Below the pieces are notes generated by a model that worked only from the letters and a program-made list of their open reading frames with translations, had not been told where the DNA came from and ran no database searches. A stretch of 64,000 nt of DNA from Planktomarina temperata RCA23 (GTDB lineage Bacteria; Pseudomonadota; Alphaproteobacteria; Rhodobacterales; Rhodobacteraceae), in the NCBI RefSeq assembly GCF_000738435.1, contig NZ_CP003984.1, positions 3,038,001 through 3,102,000 on the forward strand, in the 5' to 3' direction. Positions 45,761 to 55,845 of the stretch are shown piece after piece (positions within the stretch are counted from its first letter, which is position 1; each line of letters starts with the position of its first letter). A program made the position numbers and the translations under genes.

Positions 45761-46600
45761 ATGGCCTATACCCCTCCCGCGACTTGGACATGGGACGCCC
45801 AAAATGGCGGCAAATTCAGCAACATCAACCGACCGATTGCCGGAGCAACCTTCGACAAAGAGCTTCCGCTTGGCCAGCACCCTTTGCAGTTATATTCTCA
45901 AGGTACGCCCAATGGTGTGAAGGTCACAGCGATGCTTGAGGAGCTGCTCGCGCTTGGGCATGAAGGGGCGGAATATGACGCCTGGCTGATCCCCATCAGC
46001 GAAGGGGCCCAGTTTGGCAGCGGTTTTGTTGGCCTCAACCCCAATTCCAAAATTCCAGCCATGCTGGACCAAGACACTGGGCTTCGTATCTTCGAAAGTG
46101 GATCAATTTTGATTTATCTGGCCGAAAAATTTGGGGAATTTCTTCCCAAGGATATCGCCCAGCGTACCGAAACATTGAATTGGTTATTTTGGCTCCATGG
46201 ATCTGCCCCCTATTTGGGTGGCGGCTTTGGCCATTTTTACGCCTATGCACCAGAAAAGTTTGAATATCCCATCAACCGCTTCTCAATGGAGGCGAAACGC
46301 CAACTCGATGTGCTCGACCGCAACTTGGCAGAGCGGCAATTTTTGGCCGGAGACAGCTATTCCATCGCAGATATCGCGACCGCGCCATGGTACGGTGCCT
46401 TGGTCAAAGGCCTGCTCTATAATGCGGCAGAGTTCCTTCATGTGACCAGCTACAAAAACGTGACGCGTTGGGCCGATGAGATCTTTGCCCGCCCTGCCTT
46501 TCAGCGCGGCCGCATGGTCAACCGCACCCATGGGCCGGCCGCTGAACGTCTGGCGGAGCGTCACAGCGCAAGCGATTTTGACACCCAAAACAAGGCATAA
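45761..46600 (+). CDS. yghU: YghU-type glutathione S-transferase / disulfide oxidoreductase
   Basis: A 279-residue protein of the YghU/YfcG family, thiol-disulfide exchange enzymes using glutathione. Features are TPNGVKVTAMLEELL (thioredoxin-like helix), GFVGLNPNSKIPAM (cis-proline), FESGSILIYLAEKFG and SYSIADIATAPW. The ATG at 45761 is preceded by GGAG; a TTG at 45749 is also open. It follows the GntR gene by 66 bases. Confidence 0.9.
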   Translation: MAYTPPATWTWDAQNGGKFSNINRPIAGATFDKELPLGQHPLQLYSQGTPNGVKVTAMLEELLALGHEGAEYDAWLIPISEGAQFGSGFVGLNPNSKIPAMLDQDTGLRIFESGSILIYLAEKFGEFLPKDIAQRTETLNWLFWLHGSAPYLGGGFGHFYAYAPEKFEYPINRFSMEAKRQLDVLDRNLAERQFLAGDSYSIADIATAPWYGALVKGLLYNAAEFLHVTSYKNVTRWADEIFARPAFQRGRMVNRTHGPAAERLAERHSASDFDTQNKA

Positions 46601-46700
46601 ACGCCGCTGGCCCTGCCAATCTGCGCCCAATGGTGCTTTCAAACTTGCCAATCTGAGCGCCTTGCCGGCATGATGCGCTCAGCTTCATCGGAGGGGTCTC

Positions 46701-47639
46701 ATGTTCAAAACAGCATTGGTCACAGGCGGCAATGGAAATCTTGGCCGTTTGGTGGCGCAGAATCTGGAGGCCATGGGCACACGCGTGGTCAGCTTTGACC
46801 TGCCCGGCAGCGAAGGCCCCCATTGTGATCCACGCCATGCCGTCGTCTTAGGTGATATGCGAGACCAGAGCCTCTTGGAGGACACGCTCGCGACCCATAA
46901 GCCCGACGTGGTGATCCACCTGGCATCCATGCTTTCGGGCAGCTCTGAAGCCAATCCCGAATTGGCTTGGGACGTGAACGCCTCAAGCTCCATTCGCTTG
47001 ATGCGACACTGTTTGGACCGGAACATCGGACCTTTTTTCTTCGCCAGCACCGCGGCAACCTATGGTCCTGACCTGGCCAGTCCCGTGGCCTTGAACACGC
47101 CCCAATGGCCCGAAAATATTTATGGCGCAACCAAAGTCGCGGTAGAGCGCATGGGGGTTTACCTCAAATTAAAGCAAGGATTTGATTTTCGTTGCCTGAG
47201 ATTCCCTATGGTTCTGTCCCCCTCCGCCCCAGCTGGTGCCATGACCGCCTATCCAAGTCATGCCATCGCCGCTGCGGCCAGAGGCGACACCTTCGTGATG
47301 CCAGTTGCCCCAGATACCGGCATGTCGACGCTTTACCTCAATGATGTGACCCGCAGCATCGTTGAGATTTGCTCTGCCGAGCGGGCTGCATTGACCCAAC
47401 ATGCCTATAATCTGCACAGCTTTATGTTCACGGCCCAAGACCTCGTGGAGGCAATCCAGAGCCGTTTTCCCGGCTTTAGCTGTACGTTCACCTCAGGCAG
47501 CCCAACTGATGACCTGATCCTGCGCTGGCCAGATGTCTTTGATGACAGCGCCGCGCGCGCAGATTGGGGCTGGGCGCCGCATTATGATTTTGACGCCACC
47601 ATTGAGGCGCTGGTGCAATTTGCGAATGCCCAAAGGTAA
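46701..47639 (+). CDS. NAD-dependent epimerase/dehydratase (extended SDR)
   Basis: A 312-residue protein with the NAD motif GGNGNLGRL (about 9-17). The Ser/Thr-Tyr-Lys set is in FFASTAATYGP and NIYGATKVAVERMG. It resembles the short-chain L-threonine 3-dehydrogenase / DUF-type epimerases; the substrate cannot be fixed. A GGAGGGG site precedes the ATG. It is followed 10 bases later by enoyl-CoA hydratase, implying one transcript. Confidence 0.85.
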   Translation: MFKTALVTGGNGNLGRLVAQNLEAMGTRVVSFDLPGSEGPHCDPRHAVVLGDMRDQSLLEDTLATHKPDVVIHLASMLSGSSEANPELAWDVNASSSIRLMRHCLDRNIGPFFFASTAATYGPDLASPVALNTPQWPENIYGATKVAVERMGVYLKLKQGFDFRCLRFPMVLSPSAPAGAMTAYPSHAIAAAARGDTFVMPVAPDTGMSTLYLNDVTRSIVEICSAERAALTQHAYNLHSFMFTAQDLVEAIQSRFPGFSCTFTSGSPTDDLILRWPDVFDDSAARADWGWAPHYDFDATIEALVQFANAQR

Positions 47640-47649
47640 AGGCCCTGAC

Positions 47650-48444
47650 ATGACGAGTTCCTATGACACCCTGTTGATTTCGAGACCTGCAAACCATGTC
47701 GTTCAAATCACTTTGAACCGCCCGGATTTTGCCAATGCGTTCAACACGCAAATGGCTTTGGATCTGGTAGATATTTTTGAATCTCTGTCCATGGACCCCA
47801 GCGAGACCCGCGCGATCATTCTCACCGGATCTGGCACCCGCGCCTTTTGTGCGGGTGGGGATTTGAAGGAGCGCTATGGGATGAGCAACGCCGCATGGTC
47901 TAAACAGCATTTGATCTATGAGCGCATGGCCCGCGCAGTGATCACCTGCCCGATTCCCGTGATTGGCGCCATAAATGGTGCAGCCTACGGCGGCGGATGC
48001 GAGTTGGCCGCAGCGGTCGATTTTGCCTATGTGGCCCGCGGCGCGCGTTTTGCACAGACCGAAGTTAAAATCGGCATCATTCCTGGCGCGGGCGGCACGC
48101 AGACCCTCGCGCGCGCGATTGGGGAGCGCCGGGCCAAGGAATTGATCTTCACCGGTGAGGTCTTCACAGCTGAGCAAGCTCTAGACTGGGGTCTTGCCAA
48201 TGCCATATACCCAATTGAAGAGTTGCTCCCAGCCGCGCTCCAGACCGCTGAAACCATAGCCGCCAACGCGCCGATTGCAGTGCGGCAAGCCAAATTGGCG
48301 ATTGGGCGCGGGGGCGGAATGGGGGTGTCAGATGGGTTGGCTATGGAGATTGAAGCCTATAATCGCACCATTCCGACCGAGGACCGCCGCGAGGGGGTGG
48401 CGGCCTTCAATGAAAAACGCCCGCCCGTGTTTCGCGGAGAATGA
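47650..48444 (+). CDS. Enoyl-CoA hydratase/isomerase family protein
   Basis: A 264-residue crotonase-fold enzyme. The oxyanion/CoA segments are CAGGDLKERYG (about 66) and AINGAAYGGGCELAAAVDF (about 105), and EVKIGIIPGAGGTQTLARAIG holds the active-site acid (about 138-146). This points to hydration of a 2-enoyl-CoA. The ATG at 47650 (MTSSYDT) follows the epimerase stop by 10 bases; the open frame extends far upstream inside the epimerase gene and is ignored. Confidence 0.92.
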   Translation: MTSSYDTLLISRPANHVVQITLNRPDFANAFNTQMALDLVDIFESLSMDPSETRAIILTGSGTRAFCAGGDLKERYGMSNAAWSKQHLIYERMARAVITCPIPVIGAINGAAYGGGCELAAAVDFAYVARGARFAQTEVKIGIIPGAGGTQTLARAIGERRAKELIFTGEVFTAEQALDWGLANAIYPIEELLPAALQTAETIAANAPIAVRQAKLAIGRGGGMGVSDGLAMEIEAYNRTIPTEDRREGVAAFNEKRPPVFRGE

Positions 48445-48462
48445 CCCGGGGCTGAGCGCGGC

Positions 48463-49386
48463 TCAGGTATCAAGAGCCTTTCGCGTGGCCAAGATGCCTA
48501 TCAAAGCGGCATCGCGTTCTTGCTCCAATTGCGCAATGGATTTGCCCCCGGCCTCGGCCTCAACGCCTGCGATCAACGCGGCCCGCAGCTCTGGGGTCAA
48601 TCGCGGGGTGCCAAGCGTGCTCCAACGCCCCTCCTGACTGTCACCGAGATGCTCAAGATAATGCGCCATGCCCCCAGCGCCGCCGCCCAGATGATAGGTC
48701 ATATGCGCGCCCATAACGGCCCAGCGCAGCCCGGGCCCGTTCACCAACGCAAGATCCACCGCCTCCACATCCGCGATGCCTTCAGCAACGATATGCACCG
48801 CTTCGCGCCAGAGCGCAGACGCCAGCCGATTGGCCAAATGACCCACCGCCTCGCGTTTCATGCGCACCGGCACCCGGCCAATGCGGCGGTAAAGATCTTC
48901 GGCGCGGGCCAAACTCGCCTCCGCAGGGCAAAACAGCTCAACCAAAGGCACGAGATGAGGCGGGTTGTAGGGGTGGGCGTTCAGCAGACGCTCCGGCCGG
49001 TCCATCTGTGCGCTCAGACGCGACCAGGGCAGACCAGAGGCGCTGGAGGCAATCAGAGCATCTGCCTCGGCGTGTAGCTCAAAGCGGCGGTAAAGATCGT
49101 GTTTAACATCCAGGCGCTCAGGTGCATTCTCTTGCACGAAAAACGCGCCTGAAAACACCTCTGTAAGCTCACCATGAACTGTCAAACGTCCTGGCCTGTC
49201 CGCGCCCGCACCCAATTGCCGCAGTTGCGCCATGGGCGCCTTGACCCGATCTTCCAGCGCATCCCGCGCCTCGGGATCAGGATCCCAAGCCTGCACATGC
49301 ACTCCATGATGCAAAAACAATGCAGCCCAGCTGACACCAATCAAGCCAGCTCCTAGAATCGCGACTGGGCGCTCTGTATCCAGCAT
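48463..49386 (-). CDS. 3-hydroxyacyl-CoA dehydrogenase-family protein (gulonate/carnitine dehydrogenase-like)
   Basis: A 307-residue NAD-dependent dehydrogenase with the N-terminal Rossmann motif GAGLIGVSW (about 12-20). The ENAPERLDVKHDL and SSASGLPWS segments and the catalytic histidine in NAHPYNPPHLVPLVE follow. Size and sequence resemble the lambda-crystallin/L-gulonate 3-dehydrogenase and carnitine 3-dehydrogenase branch rather than full fatty-acid enzymes. Convergent with enoyl-CoA hydratase; downstream of the SDR by nine bases. Confidence 0.88.
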   Translation of the reverse strand: MLDTERPVAILGAGLIGVSWAALFLHHGVHVQAWDPDPEARDALEDRVKAPMAQLRQLGAGADRPGRLTVHGELTEVFSGAFFVQENAPERLDVKHDLYRRFELHAEADALIASSASGLPWSRLSAQMDRPERLLNAHPYNPPHLVPLVELFCPAEASLARAEDLYRRIGRVPVRMKREAVGHLANRLASALWREAVHIVAEGIADVEAVDLALVNGPGLRWAVMGAHMTYHLGGGAGGMAHYLEHLGDSQEGRWSTLGTPRLTPELRAALIAGVEAEAGGKSIAQLEQERDAALIGILATRKALDT

Positions 49387-49395
49387 TTGGACGGT

Positions 49396-50163
49396 TTACC
49401 GCGGCGCCATACGGATGGCGCCGTCCAAGCGGATGACTTCACCGTTCAGCATTTGGTTGTCGATGATATGTCCAACCAAATTGGCATATTCCGCCCCCTG
49501 ACCCAAGCGCCGCGGGAAGGGCACCTGCGCGCCCAGCGCATCTTGAACCTCTTGCGGCATACCGTCCATCATGGGGGTGGCGAAGATACCCGGCGCAATG
49601 GCGCATACACGAATGCCTTTATCGGCCAGATCCCGCGCCATTGGCAGGGTCATCCCTACGATTCCACCCTTGGATGCTGAATAGGCAACCTGGCCGATTT
49701 GCCCATCATAGGCTGCCACGGAAGCTGTGTTGATAATCACACCCCGCGCGCCGTCGGGTCCGCATGGATCTGCGGCTGCCATTAAACAAGCGGCTTGAGA
49801 TGCGCAATTGAAACTGCCAATCAGATTCACTTGGATCGTTTTCGCAAATATCGCAGGATCATGCGCCGCGCCGCGTGACACGGTTTTAATGGCCGGGGCA
49901 ATACCCGCACAGTTGATCATGATGCGCGGCGTGCCGAGCTCCGCGACCACTGCGGCAAACCCTGCGGCGACGCTCACAGGATCGGCCACGTCAACATGTT
50001 GAAACAACCCGCCAACCTCCTGGGCCACGGCCTCACCTGCCTGCGTGTTCAGATCAAAAACCACCACCCGTGCGCCCATGTCCGAGAGCTTCCGCGCGGT
50101 GGCCGCACCTAAACCAGAGGCGCCGCCTGATACAACGGCTACAGCAGAGTTTTCAAATATCAT
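49396..50163 (-). CDS. SDR dehydrogenase, HSD17B10-like
   Basis: A 255-residue classical SDR of the 3-hydroxy-2-methylacyl-CoA / type-10 17-beta-HSD group: SGGASGLGAATA (about 12-23), INTASVAAYDGQIGQVAYSASKGG with catalytic Ser, Tyr and Lys, and IAPGIFATPMM. This fits oxidation of a 3-hydroxyacyl-CoA. Of two close ATGs, the one at 50163 has a better-spaced GGGGA. Probably cotranscribed with the following dehydrogenase (nine-base gap). Confidence 0.9.
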   Translation of the reverse strand: MIFENSAVAVVSGGASGLGAATARKLSDMGARVVVFDLNTQAGEAVAQEVGGLFQHVDVADPVSVAAGFAAVVAELGTPRIMINCAGIAPAIKTVSRGAAHDPAIFAKTIQVNLIGSFNCASQAACLMAAADPCGPDGARGVIINTASVAAYDGQIGQVAYSASKGGIVGMTLPMARDLADKGIRVCAIAPGIFATPMMDGMPQEVQDALGAQVPFPRRLGQGAEYANLVGHIIDNQMLNGEVIRLDGAIRMAPR

Positions 50164-50253
50164 AAGCATTCCCCAAATGTGGCCGCAGGATCACGGCCAG
50201 CCATGGTGTTAACTTATTGCAACCACCGGCGAGGTCAAACCGCATAATGCGTT

Positions 50254-50282
50254 TTGACAGGGGCGCGTTGCGCCTGTAGAGC
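50254..50282 (+). promoter_or_regulatory. Candidate sigma70 promoter for the globin gene
   Basis: TTGACA (50254-50259), 17-base spacer and TAGAGC (50277-50282). The spacer itself is a GGCGC-GTT-GCGCC inverted repeat, which could serve as an operator or be chance. Confidence 0.4.
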
Positions 50283-50327
50283 AACGATCCACATCCGATG
50301 CCCACGGCCACGCATAAGGAACGCCCT

Positions 50328-50942
50328 TTGAGCAGTACGAACGCCCCCCGCTATCAAGCTGAAAATGGCTACCTCACACAGACCACCCGAAAATCCTACA
50401 TAAAGCGAGCTGTAGAAGCCAGGCTTTTGCCCCCACATGCGCGGCGCATGGAACAGATCACCTCACTGCAGGCGTCACAGGATCCGCAGATGCCCATCCA
50501 GTTTTGGCAGCTCTTTTCCGTTTTGGGGCCAGAGCCCATTGTCGGGATTGTTGCTGATTTTTATCAACGCCTGTTTGACGACGAGCCATGGTTCACATCG
50601 GTTTTCGCGCGGGTCGGCAACCTCAATCACCATATTTCAACGCAGGCCAGCATGTGGCTCGATGTCATGGGCGGCGGGCCTTATTACCACGGGGCAGAAT
50701 TCAGGTTGAATTTCCATCACACCCACAATGCCCATAGTTTGATGAATGAAGAAGGTGCGCGCCGCTGGGTCACACTCATGGTCGCTTCGCTAGAGGCCTC
50801 AAAGCCGTTAATGGGCGATGATCCTCGGGTGCGGGCGAGCCTCAACACCTTTCTCGCGCATTTCTTCGCAAAATATGCGCGGGATTTTCAGTTTGAAAAC
50901 CGTGAAACATTCGGGTCGATTAACCCGCCGGTCCTCCAATAA
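50328..50942 (+). CDS. Truncated-hemoglobin-like protein
   Basis: A globin of the short 2-on-2 type. The globin core starts about FWQLFSVLGPEPIVGIVADFY, with MGGGPYYHGAEFRLNFHHTH and the haem-binding histidine region before NEEGARRWVTLMV. Roles of such proteins include O2 or NO handling; none is shown here. The TTG at 50328 has AAGGA seven bases upstream and a promoter before it, giving 204 residues with a 50-residue N-terminal extension. The alternative ATG at 50448 gives just the core, but has no clear ribosome site. Confidence 0.72.
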   Translation: MSSTNAPRYQAENGYLTQTTRKSYIKRAVEARLLPPHARRMEQITSLQASQDPQMPIQFWQLFSVLGPEPIVGIVADFYQRLFDDEPWFTSVFARVGNLNHHISTQASMWLDVMGGGPYYHGAEFRLNFHHTHNAHSLMNEEGARRWVTLMVASLEASKPLMGDDPRVRASLNTFLAHFFAKYARDFQFENRETFGSINPPVLQ

Positions 50943-50968
50943 TCACAGATGACCGCAGCGGCCTGCAT

Positions 50969-51925
50969 TTAAATGCGGTCAAAATCGAGCGAGTCGGCGA
51001 CGATATCAACCCGATCTTGCAAAGTATTGGGAAAGAGGCGGGCATAGCGTTCGGTCATAGAGATATTGTAATGCCCCAGCAATTGCTGAACCTCATAAAT
51101 ACTTGCGCCATTGTTAATCAAAAGGCTGGCATAGGTGTGGCGCAAGTCATGCATCCGAACGGAGCTCAGGCCCGCGCTGTCTCGAGCCTTAAAAAACGCA
51201 ATATGCAAGCTGGTGCAGGGTTGGCCCGTGCGGGGGTTGGCGAACACCCAGCTGTCCCGGGTGATCGGCAGGCCCAGAGCCTCAGACCGCAATTTCACCT
51301 GCTCCAGAACCGCCAGGGCTTTTTTGCTCAAAACCACTGTACGGCTGCGGCCACTTTTACTGACGGCAACAAAAAGCTCGCCCTTTTGCAAATCAATGCA
51401 GGTCCATTTGGCCAGGCGCAGTTCGCTCTTTCGTGCCCCGGTGAGCAAGAGCAATTTGACAAATAAATGCAAGAACGGATGCGTGCTGCGCTTACAAGCG
51501 CTCAGCAGACTTTTGATCTCCGTATGGGTTAAGAAGCGCTGCATATAATCGCCTGTTGGCAATTTCTTGATGACGACAGCTTTAAATGGGTTTGTATCGA
51601 GATAACCCCATTGCACGGCAATGTTTAGAATTCTGTTCAACATGCTGGAATGCTTGTTCACCGTCGCAGGCTTGTAGCCCGCCTCCAATTGCGCCGTCAT
51701 CCATAGGTCGAGATCCTGGCTGGTAATCTCCGCCAGGGTTTTTGGCCCAAAGATTGGCCTAATGTGTTTGTCGAACACATAGAGCTCCAATTGGCTCCGA
51801 CGCTTGGTCGCCTTGGAGAACGCATAGTATTTATGATCGAAGAAATCTGCGAAACAGGAGAATTCTTGGAGACTGTTAGACGAATTGAAATCGGTTGTTT
51901 TAAAAATATTTGAAAAAATAGACAT
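50969..51925 (-). CDS. Tyrosine recombinase / phage-type integrase
   Basis: A 318-residue site-specific recombinase. An N-terminal SAM-like DNA-binding domain (about 20-120) precedes the catalytic domain, with Arg in TGARKSELR, His-x2-Arg in HDLRHTYASLL, His in LLGHYN and the nucleophile Tyr in TERYARLFP. All catalytic residues are intact. The ATG at 51925 has GGAGG upstream. It stands alone, with no excisionase, phage genes or tRNA target nearby, so it is a cargo-less or relic mobile gene. Confidence 0.92.
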   Translation of the reverse strand: MSIFSNIFKTTDFNSSNSLQEFSCFADFFDHKYYAFSKATKRRSQLELYVFDKHIRPIFGPKTLAEITSQDLDLWMTAQLEAGYKPATVNKHSSMLNRILNIAVQWGYLDTNPFKAVVIKKLPTGDYMQRFLTHTEIKSLLSACKRSTHPFLHLFVKLLLLTGARKSELRLAKWTCIDLQKGELFVAVSKSGRSRTVVLSKKALAVLEQVKLRSEALGLPITRDSWVFANPRTGQPCTSLHIAFFKARDSAGLSSVRMHDLRHTYASLLINNGASIYEVQQLLGHYNISMTERYARLFPNTLQDRVDIVADSLDFDRI

Positions 51926-52016
51926 ACTGAGGCCCTCCTCGAGCGCCTTTATACTGACAAACAACACTATTTGGAACTGATTCGTCTAAAAAGCAGTACC
52001 AATGGCTAACTTTAGC

Positions 52017-53107
52017 ATGAAAGCATTCTCCTTACTTCTACTGCTCTGGTGATGACCGCTGGTGTTGCCGCTGCAGAAGTTACCTTCTCAGGCACAGCAA
52101 ACTTTGGTTACAACGACACAGATGCCACAACTGGCGCATCTGTTGGCGCTGCTTTCTCCGACATTGATCTGAACATCGCATTTTCACAAGAGCTGAACAA
52201 CGGCTACACAGCCGCCGCTTCTTTTGAGTTTGACGTTGCCAATGCGGACCAAGGCGCGAGTTTCAATGCCTCTGATGCTGTGATCTCTTTGACAAATGCT
52301 GATTCCGGCATCCACTATGGTGACACGAAACATGGCGCTGAAAACGCATGGTCTGCGGTTGGCTCCATGGAAAACGACGCCTTCCGTGTCGCAGACGGCG
52401 AAATGGTGACCCGCGCTGACATGACCTTTGGCGGCGCAAAAATCGGCATCTCTTTGGGTGACGATACAAACTACACGGTCACTGCCGCATCTGGTACCAC
52501 CCCCGCTGTTAAGGGAACTGAAAAAGATTACATTTCACTCGGCATCACAGGCACTGCAGGCTCATTCTCCTATGCGCTGGCCCATCAAAATGCAAACACC
52601 GCTTGGCTGGACGGTGATGACAACTCAGCAAAGTCGCAACAAGCAACAACCGGTGTTCGTGTGAGCACAACTTTGGGTGGCGCAACTGTTGCACTGGGTT
52701 ATGCCAAAAACGACGATGGCGGTTCAACCGGCATTGAAGTCAGCTACCCAATGGGCGCACTCACCACAACAGCATCTTACGTTCAAGAAGGCGCAGCTAG
52801 CGCAGAAAACAAATGGGATGTGAAAGTTGCCTATGCCGAAGGCGCATTGGGTGTGACAGTTGCTACAGACGAAAGTCAGGACTGGAATGTTGACGTGTCC
52901 TACGACATGGGTAACGGCATGAACCTCTTCGTCGGTGCTGATGACGGTGGCAAAGACACATATGCTGGTGTGAGCTATGATCTCGGCGGCGGTGCATCGC
53001 TCTTGGCATCCTACGCAAATGACAGCAACAACACTGATACTGACGACGAAGTTGGTGCAAAAGACTACAAAGAAGGCATGACCTTCCAGCTTTCTTTCGC
53101 ATTCTAA
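52017..53107 (+). pseudogene. Rhodobacter-type porin with a frameshifted signal peptide
   Basis: From 52022 on the frame encodes a complete 340-odd-residue porin: SILLTSTALVMTAGVAAAEV signal end, then EVTFSGTANFGYNDTD, glycine-rich beta strands and the terminal aromatic FQLSFAF. The ATG at 52017 is followed by AAAGC where AAAAGC would be needed to stay in frame. A single missing A breaks the signal peptide. No ribosome site is seen before the ATG. The only in-frame starts are internal (GTG/ATG near 52049) and would lack a usable signal peptide. Confidence 0.85.
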
Positions 53108-53132
53108 GTCGATTGAAATCGAACCTTCCGAA

Positions 53133-53157
53133 GGCGGCCCGAAAGGGTCGCCTTTTT
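53133..53157 (+). terminator. Intrinsic terminator of the frameshifted porin
   Basis: GGCGGCCC-GAAA-GGGTCGCC with a T5 tract, 26 bases after the stop; one G-T pair. Confidence 0.88.
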
Positions 53158-53286
53158 CATTTTTGGATGATGATTTTTCGGCATGGATCCCTTGGAGCTC
53201 TGGAAACCTGAGCCAAAGCAGCCTATGACTGGCGGCGGGCGCCTAATCTGGGTTTGGCCCATGAATATATAGACGAGGCAGATCTC

Positions 53287-55845
53287 ATGAGCAGCTATTC
53301 CCCCGCCGAAATCGAAGCCAAATGGCAAGAGGCATGGGCCAAAGGCGAGACCTTCAAGGCCGTGGCCACTGCCGATCGTCCGAAATATTATGTCCTGGAA
53401 ATGTTCCCCTATCCATCGGGCCGCATTCACATGGGCCATGTCCGCAATTACACCATGGGCGATGTGATCGCGCGTTATAAGCTGTCTACCGGGCATAATG
53501 TTCTACACCCGATGGGCTGGGACGCCTTTGGCATGCCGGCCGAAAATGCCGCGATGGCGATCGGCGGACATCCAAAAGAATGGACCTATGACAACATCGC
53601 AACCATGCGCAGACAGATGAAGCCCTTGGGCCTGTCCATCGATTGGTCGCGCGAGTTCGCCACCTGTGACCCAGAATATTACGGACAACAACAGGCGTTG
53701 TTTCTCGATATGCTTGCCAATGGTTTGGTCTATCGCAAGAATGCGATGGTCAATTGGGATCCAGTCGATATGACGGTTCTGGCCAATGAGCAGGTGATTG
53801 ACGGCAAAGGCTGGCGTTCCAATGCCGAGGTGGAACGCCGCGAGTTAACACAATGGTTCTTCAATATCTCATCGATGTCGGGCGAATTGCTCAGCGCCTT
53901 GGACGGGCTGGAAAACTGGCCTGCCAAAGTTCGGTTGATGCAGGAAAATTGGATCGGCCAATCGCGGGGGTTGGAAATGACCTTCCCGCTGACGACACCC
54001 CAAGATGGTCATGAGGGCATCACCGTTTACACCACCCGCCCCGATACATTGGTGGGCGCATCATTCATTGGACTGGCCGCGAACCACCCGCTGACCCAAA
54101 GCCTGGCAGCTCAAAACCCTGCCTTGGCGGAATTCTGTGCCGAATGTAAGAAAATGGACACAACAGAAGCCGCTATGGAAAAGGCTGAAAAGAAGGGCTT
54201 TGATACCGGCATCACCGTGCAAAATCCGCTTGGCGGCGCGCCATTGCCTGTTTGGGTCGCCAATTTTGTGATGATGGATTACGGCACCGGCGCAATCTTC
54301 GCCTGCCCCGCCCATGACCAGCGCGACCTTGATTTTGCGCGGAAATATGATCTGCCCGTGATTGATACCTTCTTTGCGCTCAACGATGATACACCCGTGA
54401 CAGATGTGGCTTTCGTGCCGGCCAAAACGGAAACGGTGCGCTGGGTCAACCAACCGGCCGGCCTGCAAGAGGCCACGGGGCAAGAGGCAATTGACGCCAC
54501 CATCGACTGGGCCGAAGCGCTGGGGCTTGGCATCGGAAAAACGCAATGTCGTTTGCGCGATTGGGGATTGAGCCGACAACGCTATTGGGGGTGTCCGATT
54601 CCGGTGGTGCATTGTGACAGCTGCGGCGTTGTGCCGGAGAAAAAGGAAAACCTGCCAGTCCGCCTGCCTGATGATGTGACGTTTGACATTCCGGGGAACC
54701 CGTTGGATCGGCACCCCACTTGGCGCAACTGCGCCTGCCCCGCCTGCGGCAAGGCCGCCCGCCGCGAGACCGATACCATGGATACTTTCGTGGATTCCTC
54801 TTGGTATTATGCGCGCTTCACGGCCCCCAATGCCGCCACACCTACGGATATGGCGGAGGCCAGCTATTGGATGAACGTCGATCAATATATTGGCGGCGTG
54901 GAACATGCGATTTTGCACCTGCTCTATTCGCGGTTCTTTGCCCGCGCCATGCAGATCTGTGGCCATTTGCCCCCTTCTGCGATTGAACCTTTTGACGCGC
55001 TTTTTACCCAGGGCATGGTCACCCATGCGATCTATAAATCAGAGGGCAAAGACGGCCGGCCTGTCTATCACTACCCCGAAGAGGTGGCACTCCGGGATGG
55101 AAAGGCTTTCTTGCTTGATGGCGGCGCTGAGGTCACCATTGTGCCGTCCGCAAAGATGTCGAAATCAAAAAATAACGTGGTGGATCCGATCAGCATCATC
55201 AGCAGCTACGGAGCCGATACGGCGCGGTGGTTTGTTCTGTCTGACAGTCCGCCAGAGCGCGATGTGGAGTGGACCGCTTCTGGTGCGGAAGCGGCGTTTA
55301 AGCATTTGAACCGCGTCTGGCAACTTTGCGATAAAATCGCCAATATGGACAAAAATCAATCTGGCGAAGGGGATAAGGATCTCCTGCGCGCGCTCCACAA
55401 AACCATTGTGGACGTCACATCGGGGGTGGAGAGTTTTGGCTTCAATGCAGCAATTGCCAAGCTCTATGGTTTCACCGCAACATTAGCCAAATCCAAGGCC
55501 GGATATGCCGCGCAGCATGAGGCAATCAGGACCTTGGCGCAATTGATGGCACCGATGACGCCGCATTTGGCAGAGGACATTTGGGCGCATCAAGGCGGGC
55601 AGGGGCTTATTGCCAATGCGCCTTGGCCGAAAGCAGATCCGGAGCTCTTGATCGAAGATGAGGTCACTTTGCCCATCCAAATCAACGGCAAGCGCCGTGA
55701 TGAGATCACTGTGGCCAAAGATATGAGCAAAGAAGAGCTCGAAGCCTTGGTGTTGCAGAATAACGCTGTGATGAAAGCGCTTGATGGTGCTACACCTAAG
55801 AAACTTGTCATTGTACCCGGACGTATCGTCAATGTGGTTATCTAG
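53287..55845 (+). CDS. leuS: Leucyl-tRNA synthetase
   Basis: An 852-residue class I synthetase charging tRNA-Leu. The HIGH-type motif is in [14 protein letters not shown] (about 42-55) and KMSKS in [13 protein letters not shown] (about 623). The editing domain contains [14 protein letters not shown] (about 248) and ACPAHDQRD. The ATG at 53287 ([10 protein letters not shown]) is the family start; the frame opens earlier. lptE and holA overlap in succession downstream, the common alphaproteobacterial order. Confidence 0.97.
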   Translation: MSSYSPAEIEAKWQEAWAKGETFKAVATADRPKYYVLEMFPYPSGRIHMGHVRNYTMGDVIARYKLSTGHNVLHPMGWDAFGMPAENAAMAIGGHPKEWTYDNIATMRRQMKPLGLSIDWSREFATCDPEYYGQQQALFLDMLANGLVYRKNAMVNWDPVDMTVLANEQVIDGKGWRSNAEVERRELTQWFFNISSMSGELLSALDGLENWPAKVRLMQENWIGQSRGLEMTFPLTTPQDGHEGITVYTTRPDTLVGASFIGLAANHPLTQSLAAQNPALAEFCAECKKMDTTEAAMEKAEKKGFDTGITVQNPLGGAPLPVWVANFVMMDYGTGAIFACPAHDQRDLDFARKYDLPVIDTFFALNDDTPVTDVAFVPAKTETVRWVNQPAGLQEATGQEAIDATIDWAEALGLGIGKTQCRLRDWGLSRQRYWGCPIPVVHCDSCGVVPEKKENLPVRLPDDVTFDIPGNPLDRHPTWRNCACPACGKAARRETDTMDTFVDSSWYYARFTAPNAATPTDMAEASYWMNVDQYIGGVEHAILHLLYSRFFARAMQICGHLPPSAIEPFDALFTQGMVTHAIYKSEGKDGRPVYHYPEEVALRDGKAFLLDGGAEVTIVPSAKMSKSKNNVVDPISIISSYGADTARWFVLSDSPPERDVEWTASGAEAAFKHLNRVWQLCDKIANMDKNQSGEGDKDLLRALHKTIVDVTSGVESFGFNAAIAKLYGFTATLAKSKAGYAAQHEAIRTLAQLMAPMTPHLAEDIWAHQGGQGLIANAPWPKADPELLIEDEVTLPIQINGKRRDEITVAKDMSKEELEALVLQNNAVMKALDGATPKKLVIVPGRIVNVVI

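Noticed and set aside
54061-55026. 321-residue open frame opposite leuS
   Set aside because: Contained within a certain gene and without recognisable domains or ribosome site.
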